Positions 13,344-25,815 of a stretch of DNA of 64,000 bases are shown one piece after another. The position numbers and the translations under genes are program-made. This stretch comes from Spisula solida (taxonomy: Eukaryota > Mollusca > Bivalvia > Venerida > Mactridae), in assembly GCA_947247005.1 (NCBI GenBank), contig OX365955.1, forward strand, positions 20,937,322-21,001,321, written 5' to 3'. Under the pieces are notes generated by a model. It had not been told where the DNA came from. It did no database searches and saw only the letters and a list, made by a program, of their open reading frames with translations. Every line of letters begins with the position of its first letter. Within the stretch, counting starts at the first letter, position 1.

Positions 13344-14166
13344 TATATCCGGCTGGCTTAAAATTAAGTACAAAATCAATATTTTGAGAAAACAAGAATT
13401 ACTGTTTAAAAACTAATCTTTATTTATGGAAAACAAGCTTTTTTACTTTTTAAACTCTGTTTGGTCAATATGACCACTTCAGATTTTTATGAAAATAGGC
13501 TCATCAGAAGCGCCTTGAGATGCAAATTTCAAATACCCGGTATGTCTTCAATGGTCGTAAGTAGTAATGGGGAAATAGTTCGTAGTGATACCAAACATTA
13601 TATATTATCTGCTTATGTTAAATAGTGAGATTATTCTGCAATGAACGCCTACTGTTAATGATATTTATATAATAGGTAGTACGTTTGACGGGGTACTGAT
13701 AAAATTACTATGGACTCTACAAATTATTTCATCTACGACATCAGTAAATCTTGTACGTACAAAGGTAGCTAACCGCTTCAAACTGATAGAGACTCGATAT
13801 AATCATACTTCTTCTTCTTTCTCCCGACCGCTACCCATGTGTGGTGCAAAAGTGCAGTCACATATTTTAATTGATGGCTTAAAACATCTATTACAGAGTC
13901 GGAATGAACCGGAATGTCGTAAGAATAGCAATTATTGCATGTTAGTGTTGTTCGAAAAGTATTCCAACTTGCACTTCACACTCGCTGGCTTAGAAATAGA
14001 CGGTCCTACTAACGAACTTAAGACTGATACATATTTGAAAACTGCACCAAAAGGCGCTTCTAATATGAGCCTATTTTCATGAAAATAGGAACTGTTCATG
14101 TTGACCAAACTGAAGCGTTTTTTCTAAATATCGAGTGTGACCTTATTCTAAGCCACCGATATATAT
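13344..14166. mobile_element. TIR element with long imperfect arms
   Basis: The left end (TATATCCGGCTGGCTTA, then TTTGGTCAATATGACC and GAAAATAGGCTCATCAGAAG) is repeated inverted on the right (GCTTCTAATATGAGCCTATT, GTTGACCAAACTGAAGCG, TAAGCCACCGATATATA). The arms are roughly 125-170 bp with indels. A shorter relative lies at 57926-58177. The 81-codon open frame 13837-14082 lies inside and partly in the right arm, and I do not call it a gene. Confidence 0.75.
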
Positions 14167-15241
14167 TAAAAAAAGTAAATGTGCAATCCTAAGACACAAT
14201 GCCCGACATAATCACTTGCACAAAACGGTTCAATGATTTGGTGCATCGTTATGAGAAGACATACGTTCTCTGATATCATTCCAAGTGTATTCAAAGTATT
14301 CGAACGGAATTTTGACAAAGGAGTTTTAACTTTGGTCATTTAGAACTATTCTTCGGAATGTTGTTTCTAATTTTCATTTTATCGCCATTCCGGATCATTC
14401 AGGCCTGTTCTGGTTGATTCGAGACTCGAGTGATAGGGGTATAACATCAACATTTTCCTTTAAATAGTGAGGGAACGTACTTGTACTTCATTCAATTATA
14501 TTTGTTGTAACAATAGACACATTTACCTTATGTTATAGTATGTTAACCCTTTGATAAACTTATGTTCATTAAAACCACGGACCTCTTCGCTTTTGTATGC
14601 TTTCCCGATATCGACAGGCTGTCTGTGAAACAATTATATCGGTATACAAAGGTTCCAATACTTTATCAGAATCAGTTGATCAATAAGAACACTACTTCTT
14701 TGATAAATAATATATATTTTGCCTGTGATTTCCATGTTGAACAAAGGAACACATAGGAACATATCATAACGCTGGCACAAGATATTCAATTTGTGAATCA
14801 TTAGGGAAGACGTTCTTGGGTTTTACAATTGGAACTCAGTTTTAAAACTGAAGAACAATGCGCGCATATGGATGTCGCACTACTAATTGAGACAAATAAA
14901 ATATCATCCATAGCTGAATGATCGAGTGAAAGCGATGTGTTCTAAAATGCTATTCAAAAACATATGTTGGGATGCATTGCAGAGCTATTAATAACTGTAT
15001 GCAAATATATATAACAACAAAAACACTTGTTGCTAATATTATTGACGGTTACATGTGTTCTTATTACAAACTAGATAAAAACATTGGCAATGTTCCAGAC
15101 AGCTTGGAAAATGATAAATGCACGTTAATACGATGGTACAGTGGTAATTCCGCGTATACATCGGCCTAGACTACTACGCAATGTTTACTATGCGCATTGG
15201 TTTAATTAATTTGTTGTTATCATTCAGCGTCTATGAGGCAA
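14167..15241. repeat. Large direct duplication, copy A (about 1.08 kb)
   Basis: Closely similar over its length to 15693-16793, from AAGTAAATGTGCAATCCTAA to ATTCAGCGTCTATGAGGCA. It includes a 65-codon open frame (14972-15169) kept in both copies. The two copies flank a short tandem array. Confidence 0.93.
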
Positions 15242-15655
15242 TTTTCCATAACTGTAAGCGCGGTCCAGTCTTTTTCGGATGTCGAGGTGAACGTCGATTG
15301 TCCAGCTCGACATTCAAATTTTCCATAACTATGAGCGCGGTACAGTCTGTTTTTCAATGTCGAGATGAATGTCGATTGTCTAGCTAGACATTGGAAATTT
15401 ACATTCTTATAATGGCGACACAGTACCTATATCGAAAGTAGATATGAAAGTTGATTGTCCAGCTCGACATTGGAATTCTGCATAACTGTAAGCGGGGTAC
15501 AGTGCGTTTTTGAATGTCGAGATGAATATCGATTGTCTAGCTAGACATTGGAAATTTACATTACAATGATGGCGATACAGGCCTTATTTCCAATGTCGAG
15601 ATGAATGTCGATTGTCTAGCTAGACATTGAATGTCGATTGTCGATTGTTTTGCCA
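15242..15655. repeat. Tandem array between the two duplicate copies
   Basis: About four diverged units of roughly 90-100 bp. Each carries CATAACTGTAAGCGCGGT or GGCGACACAG and then GTCGAGATGAATGTCGATTG followed by TCTAGCTAGACATTGGAA. The AATGTCGA...TAGACATT part can form a hairpin. Confidence 0.8.
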
Positions 15656-15692
15656 ACACACATTTAAAATATTCTTACAGCATTCAAAACAT

Positions 15693-16793
15693 TACTTAAA
15701 AAAGTAAATGTGCAATCCTAAGACACGATGTCGGCGCTAATCACGTGCACAAAACGGTACAATGAGTCGGTGCATCGTTAAGAGCAGGCATACGTTCTCC
15801 GACATCATTCCAATTGTATTCGATATATTCGAAGGGAATTTTGACAAAGCAGTTTTAACTTGGGTCATTTAGAACTATCCTACGGAATGCTGTTTATATT
15901 TCATTTTAATTTTATCGCCACTCCGGCTCATTCCGGCCTATTCCGGTTGATTCGAGATTCGTGTGATAGGGGAATAACATCCAAATTTTCCTTTAAATAG
16001 TGAGAGAACGTACTTGTACTTCATAAAATTATATTTATTGTAACAATGGACACAATTGCCTTACGTTATGGTATGTTAACTTTTTGATAAAATTATGTTC
16101 ATTAAAACCATTGACCTCTTTGCCTTTGTATGCTTTCCCAATATCGACCGGCTGTCTGTGAAACAATTATATCGATATACAAAGGTTCTATCAAGCCTTT
16201 ATCAGAATAATTCGATCAATAAGAAAACTATTTACTTCTTCTTTGATAAAAAATAATTATTATTTTATATTATACCTATAATTATCATGTTGAACAAAGG
16301 AACATATAGGAACACATTATAACGCTGGCACAAGATATTCATCTTGTAAATAATAAGGCAAGACGTTCTTGAAGCTTACATGTGGAACTCCTTTTTAAAA
16401 CTGAAGAACAACGCGCGCATTGTGCTGCCGTTCTACTAATTGTGACAAATAAAATATCATCCAAAGCTTAATGATCGAGTGAAAGCGATGTTTTCTAAAA
16501 TGCTATTCACAAACATATGCTGGGGTGCATTGCAGAACTATTAATAAATGTGTGCAAATATATATAACAACAAAAACACTTGTTACTAATATTATTGACG
16601 GTTACATGTGTTCTTATTACAAACTAGATAAAAACATTGGCAATGTTCCAGACATCTTGGAAAATGATAAATGCACGTTAATACGATGGCACAGTGGTAA
16701 TTCCGCGTATACATCGGCCTAGACTACTACGCAATGTTTACTATGCGCATTGGTTTAGTTAATTTGTTGTTATCATTCAGCGTCTATGAGGCA
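15693..16793. repeat. Large direct duplication, copy B (about 1.10 kb)
   Basis: Second copy of 14167-15241, with scattered substitutions and small indels. Its 65-codon frame (16525-16722) differs from the frame in copy A at six nucleotides, and every one changes the amino acid. That gives no sign of protein-level constraint. Confidence 0.93.
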
Positions 16794-17411
16794 GTGACGA
16801 ATGTAAGCGTTTCGCTGCAGTCATCGGCATTTGCTATGTACTTTGTGTGATGTTAAGCACATATTTAAAAAGCCTGTCTGCACGTGCTTTCTGGTGTATT
16901 CATAAATTCCTGCCTAATAGTCGCATGTTTTGTGGCACTGGTATTACTATGCGAGTGTTTTTCATTACGCTATTGTCAAGAACATTTACAATAGTAATAG
17001 TAATGATGAAAAATCCTTCATTTTTCGTGAGTATTACATTTCTAATTTTTGCCGATAAAATGGCAATTTTAGTCGAGTCGTGAATTTGTATTTTAAGGGT
17101 GTAAGGACGCCCCATTGTAACGTATTTCTGATGTCGATGCATCGTGTGGATTTAATTTCACGGTCGTTTGCATATCGAATTCAACGAACAATAATACCCC
17201 GCGAATATCAATGGTTTTACTGTATAAAACAATACACCGTAATGTTCACGTCAACAAGACGCCACTTGATCGTTTGTGATGTTTTCATATCATTAATTAC
17301 ACGAGTACATTCCGCTAACGTTCTATTTTATGCTCACTTCTAACAATTGCGAATAATACACTTGTTGCATGCATATTATATAACAAACTTAGCACCAAAT
17401 GATTTGTACCA
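16794..17411. other. Gene-free stretch
   Basis: Overlapping open frames on opposite strands (16847-17083, 16900-17142, 17080-17343) have no recognisable domain and no splice context. I treat them as chance frames. Confidence 0.45.
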
Positions 17412-17482
17412 ACCCCTGGAGGTCTAACTGGTTAGAGTTTACGCGGACGAAACTCTGCACCTGTTCGAACCACGCAACGTCC
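17412..17482 (+). repeat. Degenerate tRNA-like sequence
   Basis: GGTCTAACTGGTTAGAG fits an A box and CTGTTCGAACCAC a B box. The intervening and acceptor parts do not form a convincing cloverleaf, so this is more likely a tRNA-derived retroposon fragment than a working tRNA. Confidence 0.45.
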
Positions 17483-17842
17483 AAAATAGTACTGGTATAG
17501 ATACATGGCTTGGAGATCAGTGTTACACTAGATTGGAATATGTATGGCAAAATATGCTAGGAATAGTTTGTGAATGTGTATTGACATTAATACTATGCCC
17601 CCTTCCAGACTCACGAAGTTCAAATGAGACCATTGTGCAACTCAAAAAAAGCTTAATCTCTAAACGGACTCAATGAAACCTTGGACATGTATTTTCAGTG
17701 TATTTTTTCGAAGACAAATGCTTGGACGTAACGCACGGTACTAGGTACGTAAGTGTAACGTCATGTACGTCAACATAACTACTGTACATATTTACTTGTT
17801 TCATGATCAAACTCTGCACGACTATACATTTATCAATTAATT

Positions 17843-18015
17843 ACCGGTACATTGTTCTTTAATTCAATAATGTATGTGTGATTCGGTCGAATATCTGCCG
17901 TTTATTCCATTTAACGCTCTATATATCAGTCGTTATCTATCTGACAGTTATCTAACTCACTCACTTATTCACCCGCTTACACACTTATACATGCACTCTT
18001 TTAGGAGGAACAAAT
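17843..18015. repeat. Dispersed repeat copy without the insertion seen at 55525-56125
   Basis: Matches 55445-55524 joined to 56126-56225 (ATTCAATAATGTATGTGTG, TTCCATTTAACG, CAGTCGTTATCTATCTGACA, CACTTATTCACCCGCTTACA). The second copy is interrupted at this point by a 601-bp TIR element, so this copy shows the unoccupied state. Confidence 0.8.
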
Positions 18016-18950
18016 CCAAACATTTTGAAGTCGTTGCAGATCTATGAAACAAACTGCTGCAACTGTGGAGTTTTTCAATGTGATTTTAAAATACAATGCA
18101 GTGGCGTTCGCTTTTATTGAGACCACTAAGGAATTGATTAACCCTCACTGTACGGCTAAATGATAGAATGCTGATCACTTACACGAAACATACTTAGAAC
18201 CTGATCAACACGACAGACTTGCGTATGTTCTCCTCTTATAATTGTGACGTATTTTCCGAGCCTGGTAAAAATCTGATAACAACCCACACACCTAGGTTTG
18301 ATGGGACACATTTACGATGCTTGTATTTTATGGCCCGTACTTTCGACTTCACGTGGAACCATGTGACATACTCCCCCGCACCCGGGAATTAATGGAAAAT
18401 TTAAGTGCATGTGTATCCGTGACTTTCATTTTGACTTTGATGACATCGCGTGATGCATTTCAATAGAAATGAAACGACGTCCCATTTTCTCTGTTTGCGA
18501 CTACACGCACCAAAAAGAGCTGTGAGAGTGGTGATGAAAGTGTAACGCCTCTAATATTTAATTACCTGCGGTCTAGATGCCGCATGTGTTATTGGATGCA
18601 TCAAGCGATTTGTCTATGGAGGAGCACGAATAAGTCACACCTTTTAAATGGACCAGATTTTATATCTTTGATTATAACCACAAATAGTTTGAACATGCAA
18701 AACCTTAATATGTTTTTTAAACTTTTAAGCAATGGCATTATTTTTGCCTAACATTTGTGGTCATCTATAAATGCATACTGTACTTTCCATTTCGAAATGA
18801 CACAAGCAGTTATTGTAAAGTGTAAAGTTTTCCGTGTCATCAATTGTGCAGCTCACCTATATCTGAGTGAAAGTTTGTGCATAGTAAACAACGTTACAGA
18901 CTGCGATCGCGAAGTGACACTAACTTTCACATTCTAAGACGGCGAACACA
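18016..18950. other. Gene-free stretch
   Basis: No supported gene or array. Confidence 0.5.
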
Positions 18951-18951
18951 A

Positions 18952-19035
18952 TTAGCTGACCGTCACTGGCCCAAAATGGTGGAACGATCTAACCAGTTAC
19001 CTGGAAGACATTCACCGTGAAGCCATGTTCAGATG
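18952..19035 (+). pseudogene. Possible LINE 3' coding remnant
   Basis: Reading from about 18959, the frame gives TVTGPKWWNDL and then LEDIHREAMF before a stop. A GPK-WWNDL-like motif is common near the C terminus of invertebrate non-LTR retrotransposon polyproteins. The stretch is short and lacks other domains, so the call is tentative. Confidence 0.35.
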
Positions 19036-19514
19036 AAAATTGACAATTCATTTGTTTTGTCGGTTTTATGGACAATGATTGCGCTCTTGCTAATAGTCAA
19101 TTCAGTGTTTTATGACTAAATCCAAGCTCTAGAATCCTAGTGTGTCATGTAATTGTGAAGCGCAACAGCATTTTTTTTATCATTTTTGCGCTGTATAAAT
19201 ATCATGTATTTGCATTTGTTTTATTGGCCAGTGGAAAATGCTCAATTACACGGTAACTACACACATCTTCAGAAAGGCAAATATCAATGACCTAAAGTGT
19301 GTAGGTGCTACGTATACAAAGTAATTAAAATATTATGTACTTTTGATAGGACCATGAAACGCCACAATTACTATACGTACTTACATTTTATACCAGTGTT
19401 ACATGATTGGGTGTGTTTTGATTATTACCTGGCTGATAGCTAAATTCCACGAACTATTCAATCACACCTCGTATATCTCGAACTTGTATATATTAACCTA
19501 GTAGCCGAATTCCT

Positions 19515-20290
19515 GCAATGACATGGTGTTCCTCGTGGCGGTGTATTATCACACACTTCTCTTTATAAGTGACTTGGTACCCGATCTACACATAGGGGTC
19601 AAGACAGCCCTTTATGCTGATGATCTCGTGCTCTGGTGATCTGAAGAGCTAGCATCAAATACCACTTACAGGATAAAACAAGCTGCAGACCAGCTATTCG
19701 CATGGACATAAGACTGTTGTGTACAGGTGAATACAGACAAGCCATGTACAGGTACCAGTCTATTCTCGCTTTCACATAAGCAGAAGGCTGGTACCATCAA
19801 TGTTAGTGGCATATCACTTACATAAGTGGAACAGCCCACATATTTAGGCGTGACTTTTGACAGACACGACTCACATGAAAGTACCATCTAGCAACAGCTG
19901 AAAACAATGCCCGCAGGGAACTAGCCAATCCACTTTTCAGACTCGGTGACAAACGAAGAGTGTCATTTCAGTGGATACCCAGACACTGATGTTAGACGGT
20001 TTACAAATTGGTAAAACAGGATACCCACACACTGTGATTTTAGACGGTATACAAATTGGTAAAACAATGATCTCGAGGCAAATCATCTCTGAATTGCATC
20101 GTGAGCTCATTAAGGAAAGCTGGCATTGATGAAGACACTAACGAGAGCATAGTCTTCCCAGATGGATGCCCACCATATACTTGACAGATAGGAACAAGTC
20201 ATTGTATTCAGACTACACACGGTCACAATAGGCTCAATGTTCACATGCAGGAAGAATTGAATTAAGATGTCTCTCATCGTCAAAATTCTT
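19515..20290 (+). pseudogene. Decayed non-LTR retrotransposon (RT and RNase H-like remnant)
   Basis: The frame through 19571-19870 reads DLVPDLHIGVK, then TALYADDLVLW (YADD catalytic motif of reverse transcriptase at 19613-19624), later VEQPTYLGVTFDR. All are typical of Jockey-type LINE reverse transcriptases. Three in-frame stops (after VLW, after FAWT and before VEQ) kill the frame. Upstream, in another frame, GVPRGGVLS resembles RT motif 4. Downstream RVSFQWIPRH resembles the RNase H region, and HNRLNVHMQEELN the C-terminal part. A 50-bp tandem duplication sits at about 19974-20067. It is inactive and much shorter than an intact LINE. Confidence 0.85.
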
Positions 20291-21539
20291 GAAATTTGTT
20301 AAATGCAAGACTAAACAACAGAAAATGAGTTCTACGTCAACAGGAGGACCTTTAAAAGACGGATCCCTTTATCGTTATGTCCGGATGACAGTTACAGACG
20401 TGAACGAAAGTGGAACAATGAAGATCCGCTAGCAGTTGACATATCAGAGTGTGTTATTGAATCCTAGACAAATAACGACATTAACTAGTGAGCCCATGAC
20501 TAATATTAACTACATTTGTATATACAGTTTATGCTAAAACTCTCCTTTCTAAACCTAAATTGCACTTGAGAAGTGCGAGTATGTCTGGGTCAGAGATGTT
20601 TGCATACTTCATCACAGTCATATAATATGATGACGTCATAATGGTTTCTTTTTATAGATACATTTGTATGATACATTTGTATGTATTATTCAATATTATC
20701 ACGAAAAAGTGACTTCATTACATCTATAGAAAAAGTAACATTATTGATATAGTGTATGAATAGAATAAGCTGCTTTCGTTATATACATAGGAGTTCTCTA
20801 GATTGAATTATTTTTATTATTATTCACAGGGAACGAATGTAAGTGGTTTTTCCTTTGATGGAAATCGACCTCACAAGTTATCATCTCCCTGGATTCATTC
20901 ACAAAATATTTCCCTGATATTCTTTTGACATTCACAGATTCAAAGAAGTTCACTGTTCAGTTCACTGATTGATAGTGACCTACTTTATTGACCAATGTAA
21001 TGCTTATAATTATATCCCCACAATTCATAACTAACCGAACATAATTTTACACAATATAGAAAACATTTTACAAACGGTTGCGCATTTTTTAAAGGTACCA
21101 GTTTGTGCATTTTTCAGTTATGCTAATATTAATGTATCGTATTTTACCCGCACTTTTGTTATACGGTAGCGTTTAGTCGTGTAATGTAAATGTGATGCCG
21201 AGTTTAGTATTTTAAATTAGACTGCATTCTCCATAAAAAACAACAGTTTTCTAGGGGATCAGTGGCCATACCCCCGAAGAAAATGCTGAGGCAAATTATA
21301 AAGGACGTCACGTTTTGTTAGAATTCTATGGTCCTGTTACCCATATCCAGTCTTGTCGCAGAAACACACTCAGGCTCGTAGCCGGGAATTATTAAACTAA
21401 GCATTCTTTTGAAAACAAAAGCGCTAGAAAATATTGGCCTCTTTGCTGTTTTTGTATACGGCCCTGACACTCATCTGATATAACTTTACGCCGAATAACT
21501 TTCAACTTTACGAAATGTTTTGCTCACGCAATATACGTA
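20291..21539. other. Gene-free stretch
   Basis: No supported gene, array or TIR element. Confidence 0.5.
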
Positions 21540-22959
21540 TGACGTTACGCTTATTGTTGGCGCACATTGGCAATTTATAACATTTCAATATTGCATAAAA
21601 ATCGTTTTAGAAATACGGTTGTTTATATTTTGATATCACAAGGACGATAAAAGAATCGCCATGCTAGTAATGTGATCCTCATGTACGTTTAATTATTAGT
21701 ATATATTAAATTAAACATAGAATGACGGAGAACGTCACAAAAACGTCATGTAAGATGTAACATAATTGACCAATGCGCAGTGTTTAGCAGCTCGGCAAAT
21801 TCATATAAGTATCTTTATCCGCCCAAAAAGTATATGCGGCGACGTGTTGGCAACTCTATTTCGCGTTGCCGTTCAAAACTTCCAGTAACAAACCGTGAGC
21901 GAAAACATATTCAACTGAAAACGTAAGATTCAATTTCTTTCCGCGACAAGATTAGTTAAAACTTCAGTATTTTCTATAACTTAAGTCGACTTTCTATAAT
22001 ATTTATTTTGACAAAAAGTACATGCATCCTACTTTTGAATTGGGTATAATTTGTACGATTATGACTTTAAATAAGGCTTTTAATATAGGTATACTTTTTT
22101 CTAGCCACGATGTCACACGCATCAAAAAGTGCACAAATTAAAATTGTGATGTCGCTATGCCTCAAAATATTTAAAGAAGTATGCATTTATTAAAACGACA
22201 GCGACTACAACCAAAAAGTACATATAATTGTCTGTATTTTGGTATAAATAAGTCTTACATTCAACATAGCTTTAATTTTATTTATGAATTTTGGCAAATC
22301 TAGCCATAATGTCACACCCTTGAAATTAACGTAACGTCAACGTCTACGTTATCGGTAGAATCGTACCCGTTTTAATAAAAGAGTCGATGTACTGCAGATT
22401 TAAATGAAATTTTGTATGAATAAAGTATGTGCTGTGTGGTTTATGTTTTTATGGTGTTTTAGTCTGAAATAGTAAGTTTAGCGGTATTAAAAGCGCCACT
22501 TGTCGGGACGTGGTTTTCGTAGTATTTTCTAACTTACTTTCTCATTTTTGTACATGTATTTTAATGTCTCGGCAAAATGTAAATCATCTACTTGTATGGA
22601 ACGATACGCAGCGTATTATTGGTATATTCTATTGTATGTTTAATTAAAATGTACGACTGTAACGCCTTAATTACCCCTCCGCCTCGCCATATGGCCGATC
22701 TAAAAACTGCCATACATATTGCGTAAAAATGCACTTATCAATCAAGCTAGTTGCTCAAAACCATTTTAATTTTACAACAATATTTTTTAAACCAATCGCG
22801 AAATATGTGACGAATAAAAATATGGGGTTTACGGCATAATTTAAGAAAAATTGTATTCGAAACACCCAAATAAGTCTTGTAACGTCAATAATCGTTAAAA
22901 ACGTCAACAACGTCGGAATTGGTTACGCTATTGTACGCCAACATCGAGCGTAACGTCAC
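21540..22959. mobile_element. Putative TIR element, about 1.4 kb
   Basis: TGACGTTACGCTTATTGTTG at 21540 is matched in inverse orientation by CAACATCGAGCGTAACGTCA ending at about 22959 (roughly 25 bp, four mismatches). The interior is non-coding, AT-rich and carries further ACGTCA motifs and one internal duplication (22012-22330). Confidence 0.5.
22012..22330. repeat. Internal tandem duplication, unit about 200 bp
   Basis: AAAAAGTACAT starts units at about 22013 and 22212. Both continue through TTAAATAAGGCTTT or ATAAATAAGTCTTA and CTAGCCACGATGTCACAC or CTAGCCATAATGTCACAC. Confidence 0.7.
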
Positions 22960-23085
22960 ATGCGTTTATATTACAGTATTTGGTCGAGTTCCTACCACGT
23001 ATTACTCATATTACACTTGCTCGTTTTAACAAAAGGGTGAACGAAATGTAGTTAAAGCGAACTTTTGTTACAGGCACCGACACCA

Positions 23086-23330
23086 GGGTACTGTTTTATC
23101 AAAGCACTTACGGAAATCTCAAACTTACGTTCAAATTTAAATCGTTTATAATAATCTTCAACAACAGCAAATTGGTGACTGATATATGGTTTGTAGGGAT
23201 TCATTAACTGAATCATTTTAAGTACTACATATCAATTTACCAAGCTTTATAGTTGTAAACACGTTAGAAGGAAATTAACATTTGAGCGTAATTTAACGAT
23301 TTCCGTATGTGTTTTGATAAAACAGTACCC
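23086..23330. mobile_element. MITE, 245 bp, TGTTTTATCAAA family copy 1
   Basis: Ends GGGTACTGTTTTATCAAAGC with ACTTACGGAAAT and ATTTCCGTATGTGTTTTGAT with AAAACAGTACCC form TIRs of about 32 bp with few mismatches. There is no coding capacity. A related element is at 33272-33672. Confidence 0.85.
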
Positions 23331-24004
23331 AGGAAACAAGTGAAGATCGATATCAAACTCAAACACAGTTTTCTAACTAAGTTTTGATCATTTTAACTCG
23401 AACTGTGCTGGTCATACTTGGGTCATTATGATGGGGTCACAGTTTCTGGTCAAACCAAATCGAATAATTACGTAGGATAAACATTTGTTATCGATGAAAC
23501 AAAGTTCTATGAAAATTCTCTCTACGATTCGATATTGTGTTATTTTTTCCAACAATCATCAAGCGTCTAGATATATAATAGCCACATTACAATATCAATG
23601 AGCTATCGTCAGCAGACGACATTGTCACTGATCCGTCTGTTTTATTACATCCTGTGACGCGTACAGCAGGAAATCGAACGCTTGTATAATTTTCAACTTT
23701 CCGATTAGCGAACATATTATATAAACCACGCCGTGTCAGCTCCGGCAGAATACAGCATCATAACAATGCACGACTCTTGAATGTCTTGTATGTGCGGAAA
23801 TACGCGCAGTTTTCCCGTACTGTACGTCGTCTGCAATTCACTTTTATCTCCCACCAACACTTGTACATTTCCGGGTGTTTTAATTTTTTATCATTACGAT
23901 ATTAAAACTGCACTGCACGTTTACGGGCGTATCATTTCTGAGGTAAATCACAAATACTTTCGCTGCATCAAATGTCTGTAATAAAATCCATTTGTAAAAA
24001 GAAG
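23331..24004. other. Gene-free stretch
   Basis: No supported gene. The open frame 23781-23981 has no recognisable feature. Confidence 0.45.
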
Positions 24005-24185
24005 TTCTACTGTTGGAACTGTTGAAACTGTTAGGTCATTCAGCTAGGGCATTCAGCTTTTTTGTTTTGCTGAAACTAATTCATTATACTTTTCGACAGT
24101 TTGGACTTGGGCCTTGTATGTGTTTTATGTTTTCTGTGCTCGGTTGGTTGAGTGCTGCATTCCCTGTCTGACTTAGTTTTATCTT
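24005..24185 (-). mobile_element. Minimal copy of the 53-bp-unit family, minus orientation
   Basis: On the plus strand it reads GAACTGTTGAAACTG, TCATTCAGCTAGGGCATTCA, CTTTTCGACAGTTTGGACTT, then one unit (TTTTCTGTGCTCGGTTGGTT) and the fixed end GAGTGCTGCATTCCCTGTCT plus GACTTA. This shows the whole layout of the family with a single internal unit. Confidence 0.8.
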
Positions 24186-24414
24186 TTTTCAAACAAAAGA
24201 GTTTGACAACTTCAGCAGACAAAACTATGATTACATGTACTATGAAAGTGAAGAAAGATTTTGAAATTTTGACAGAAAGGGTGTTTGAATAGGGAGATTC
24301 TATTTTACTCATTCAATAAAAATAGAACATTCAGAAATTGTTGTATTACTTATATAATTATTTATTGTAACTAATGTATGTTTTATAGGTCTTTCGGTGT
24401 GTGTATCATTCTCC

Positions 24415-24585
24415 TTTTTGATTGCTGAAACTAGTTCATTCAGGTTTTTGACAGCTGGGACTTAGGTGGATCATTTCTCGTTCGGTTGTGTGTTGGGCAT
24501 TGTCCCTTGTATGTTTTTATTATTTCTGTGCTCGGCTGGTTAAGTTGAGCGCTGCCTTCCGTGTCCGACTTAATATCTTTTTTTT
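24415..24585 (-). mobile_element. Second minimal copy of the 53-bp-unit family
   Basis: It carries GATTGCTGAAACTAGTTCAT, TTTTTGACAGCTGGGACTTA, TGTTGGGCATTGTCCCTTGT, CTGTGCTCGGCTGGTTAAGT and the end GCGCTGCCTTCCGTGTCCGA plus CTTAATAT. It lies about 230 bp from the previous copy in the same orientation. Confidence 0.8.
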
Positions 24586-25261
24586 TAATTTTAGGATGTA
24601 TATTGGCATTAGAATGAGAATGGGCCCCGGGGCATTTCTGCACAGTTTTAGTTGTTCATTCCAGCGTATTCTTCCGCCACCTTGATCTAACCACCGATGT
24701 ATGGGTATGATTGTTTATGTAAGATCATTGAAAACATATTGATTTTCTATCTGTGGAATGAAAGTTGTTGTTAGAATCTACCGAATGTTTTTATATAATG
24801 TTGGCATCAATAAAGCATGTGATAACTATACTAGATTCGCTAACTAGTATACTTAAAATGACGTGAAGTGATATTATCCTCGGTGCTAATTAATATGACC
24901 CTGTCGGAAATATCAATTAACAATCAATGCCACAGCGCACCCAGATAATTACCATGTCCAGTATACGAGTACTCAGTATTTCCTATCTTTTCAGTACTCT
25001 CAGAGTTGTTAGACGCCATATGGACAAAAACACCAACACATTATGGCATACTTTAAATTTCTAGTTCTCGTTTGTTCACTGTCCAGTAACTTGAGAATTT
25101 TGTTGAAGAATGACCGTTGTCAAATAAGTTTTCTCTTGAAAACAAGTGTTATGTATTCATGTAATGTATCCATTAACAGACTTCTAACAAACACGGTATA
25201 ACCCTACGAATACCCCCACCGAGTGATGAATACATGTAACAGAGGTAAATACAGGTGTAGC
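24586..25261. other. Gene-free stretch
   Basis: No supported feature. Confidence 0.5.
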
Positions 25262-25815
25262 TGTACATGAGCCGTTCTCCAGGAAACCGGGCTTAGTGAC
25301 ATAACTACGGAAATCATGAAAATATATCGTTAAAAAAGCGACACTCTTATGAACAGTTTTTGAAAATTTGAACAAATTATAACGTACATTTACAAAGTTA
25401 AAGACTTTAAAAACAAACTACTCCAGCTTACTTATTGAGTGACGTCACAAACGTTAACACGCATTTGACAAATCCAGTTTATGTTTAATCCTTGCCGTAA
25501 CCTTTTCAATAGTGAGCCACATTTTAAAATTATATTATTATTTTTATAAAACATGTCAAAATTGTGAGTGTTTGCTTATAGAGAAAAGTAACTACTGTTT
25601 TAACCTTTAACCCCTTGTTTTTCTCAATATGAGTACTTTTCAGAAATTGGTCACCATAGCAACGACAGAAGAAATTGTAACGTAATTTATGAGAAAAATA
25701 AAATATAAGAGAAAGTAATTATACTTAAACCGTTTAATCAAAGTTCTAAATCGTATTACATAAATGCTATAGTATGCCAATAAGCCCGGTTTACTTTGAG
25801 AACGGCTCATATGCA
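25262..25815. mobile_element. TIR element, about 550 bp
   Basis: TGAGCCGTTCTCCAGGAAAC plus CGGGCTTA on the left is mirrored by TAAGCCCGGTTTACTTTGAG plus AACGGCTCA on the right, giving TIRs of about 28-35 bp. The interior is non-coding. Confidence 0.7.
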
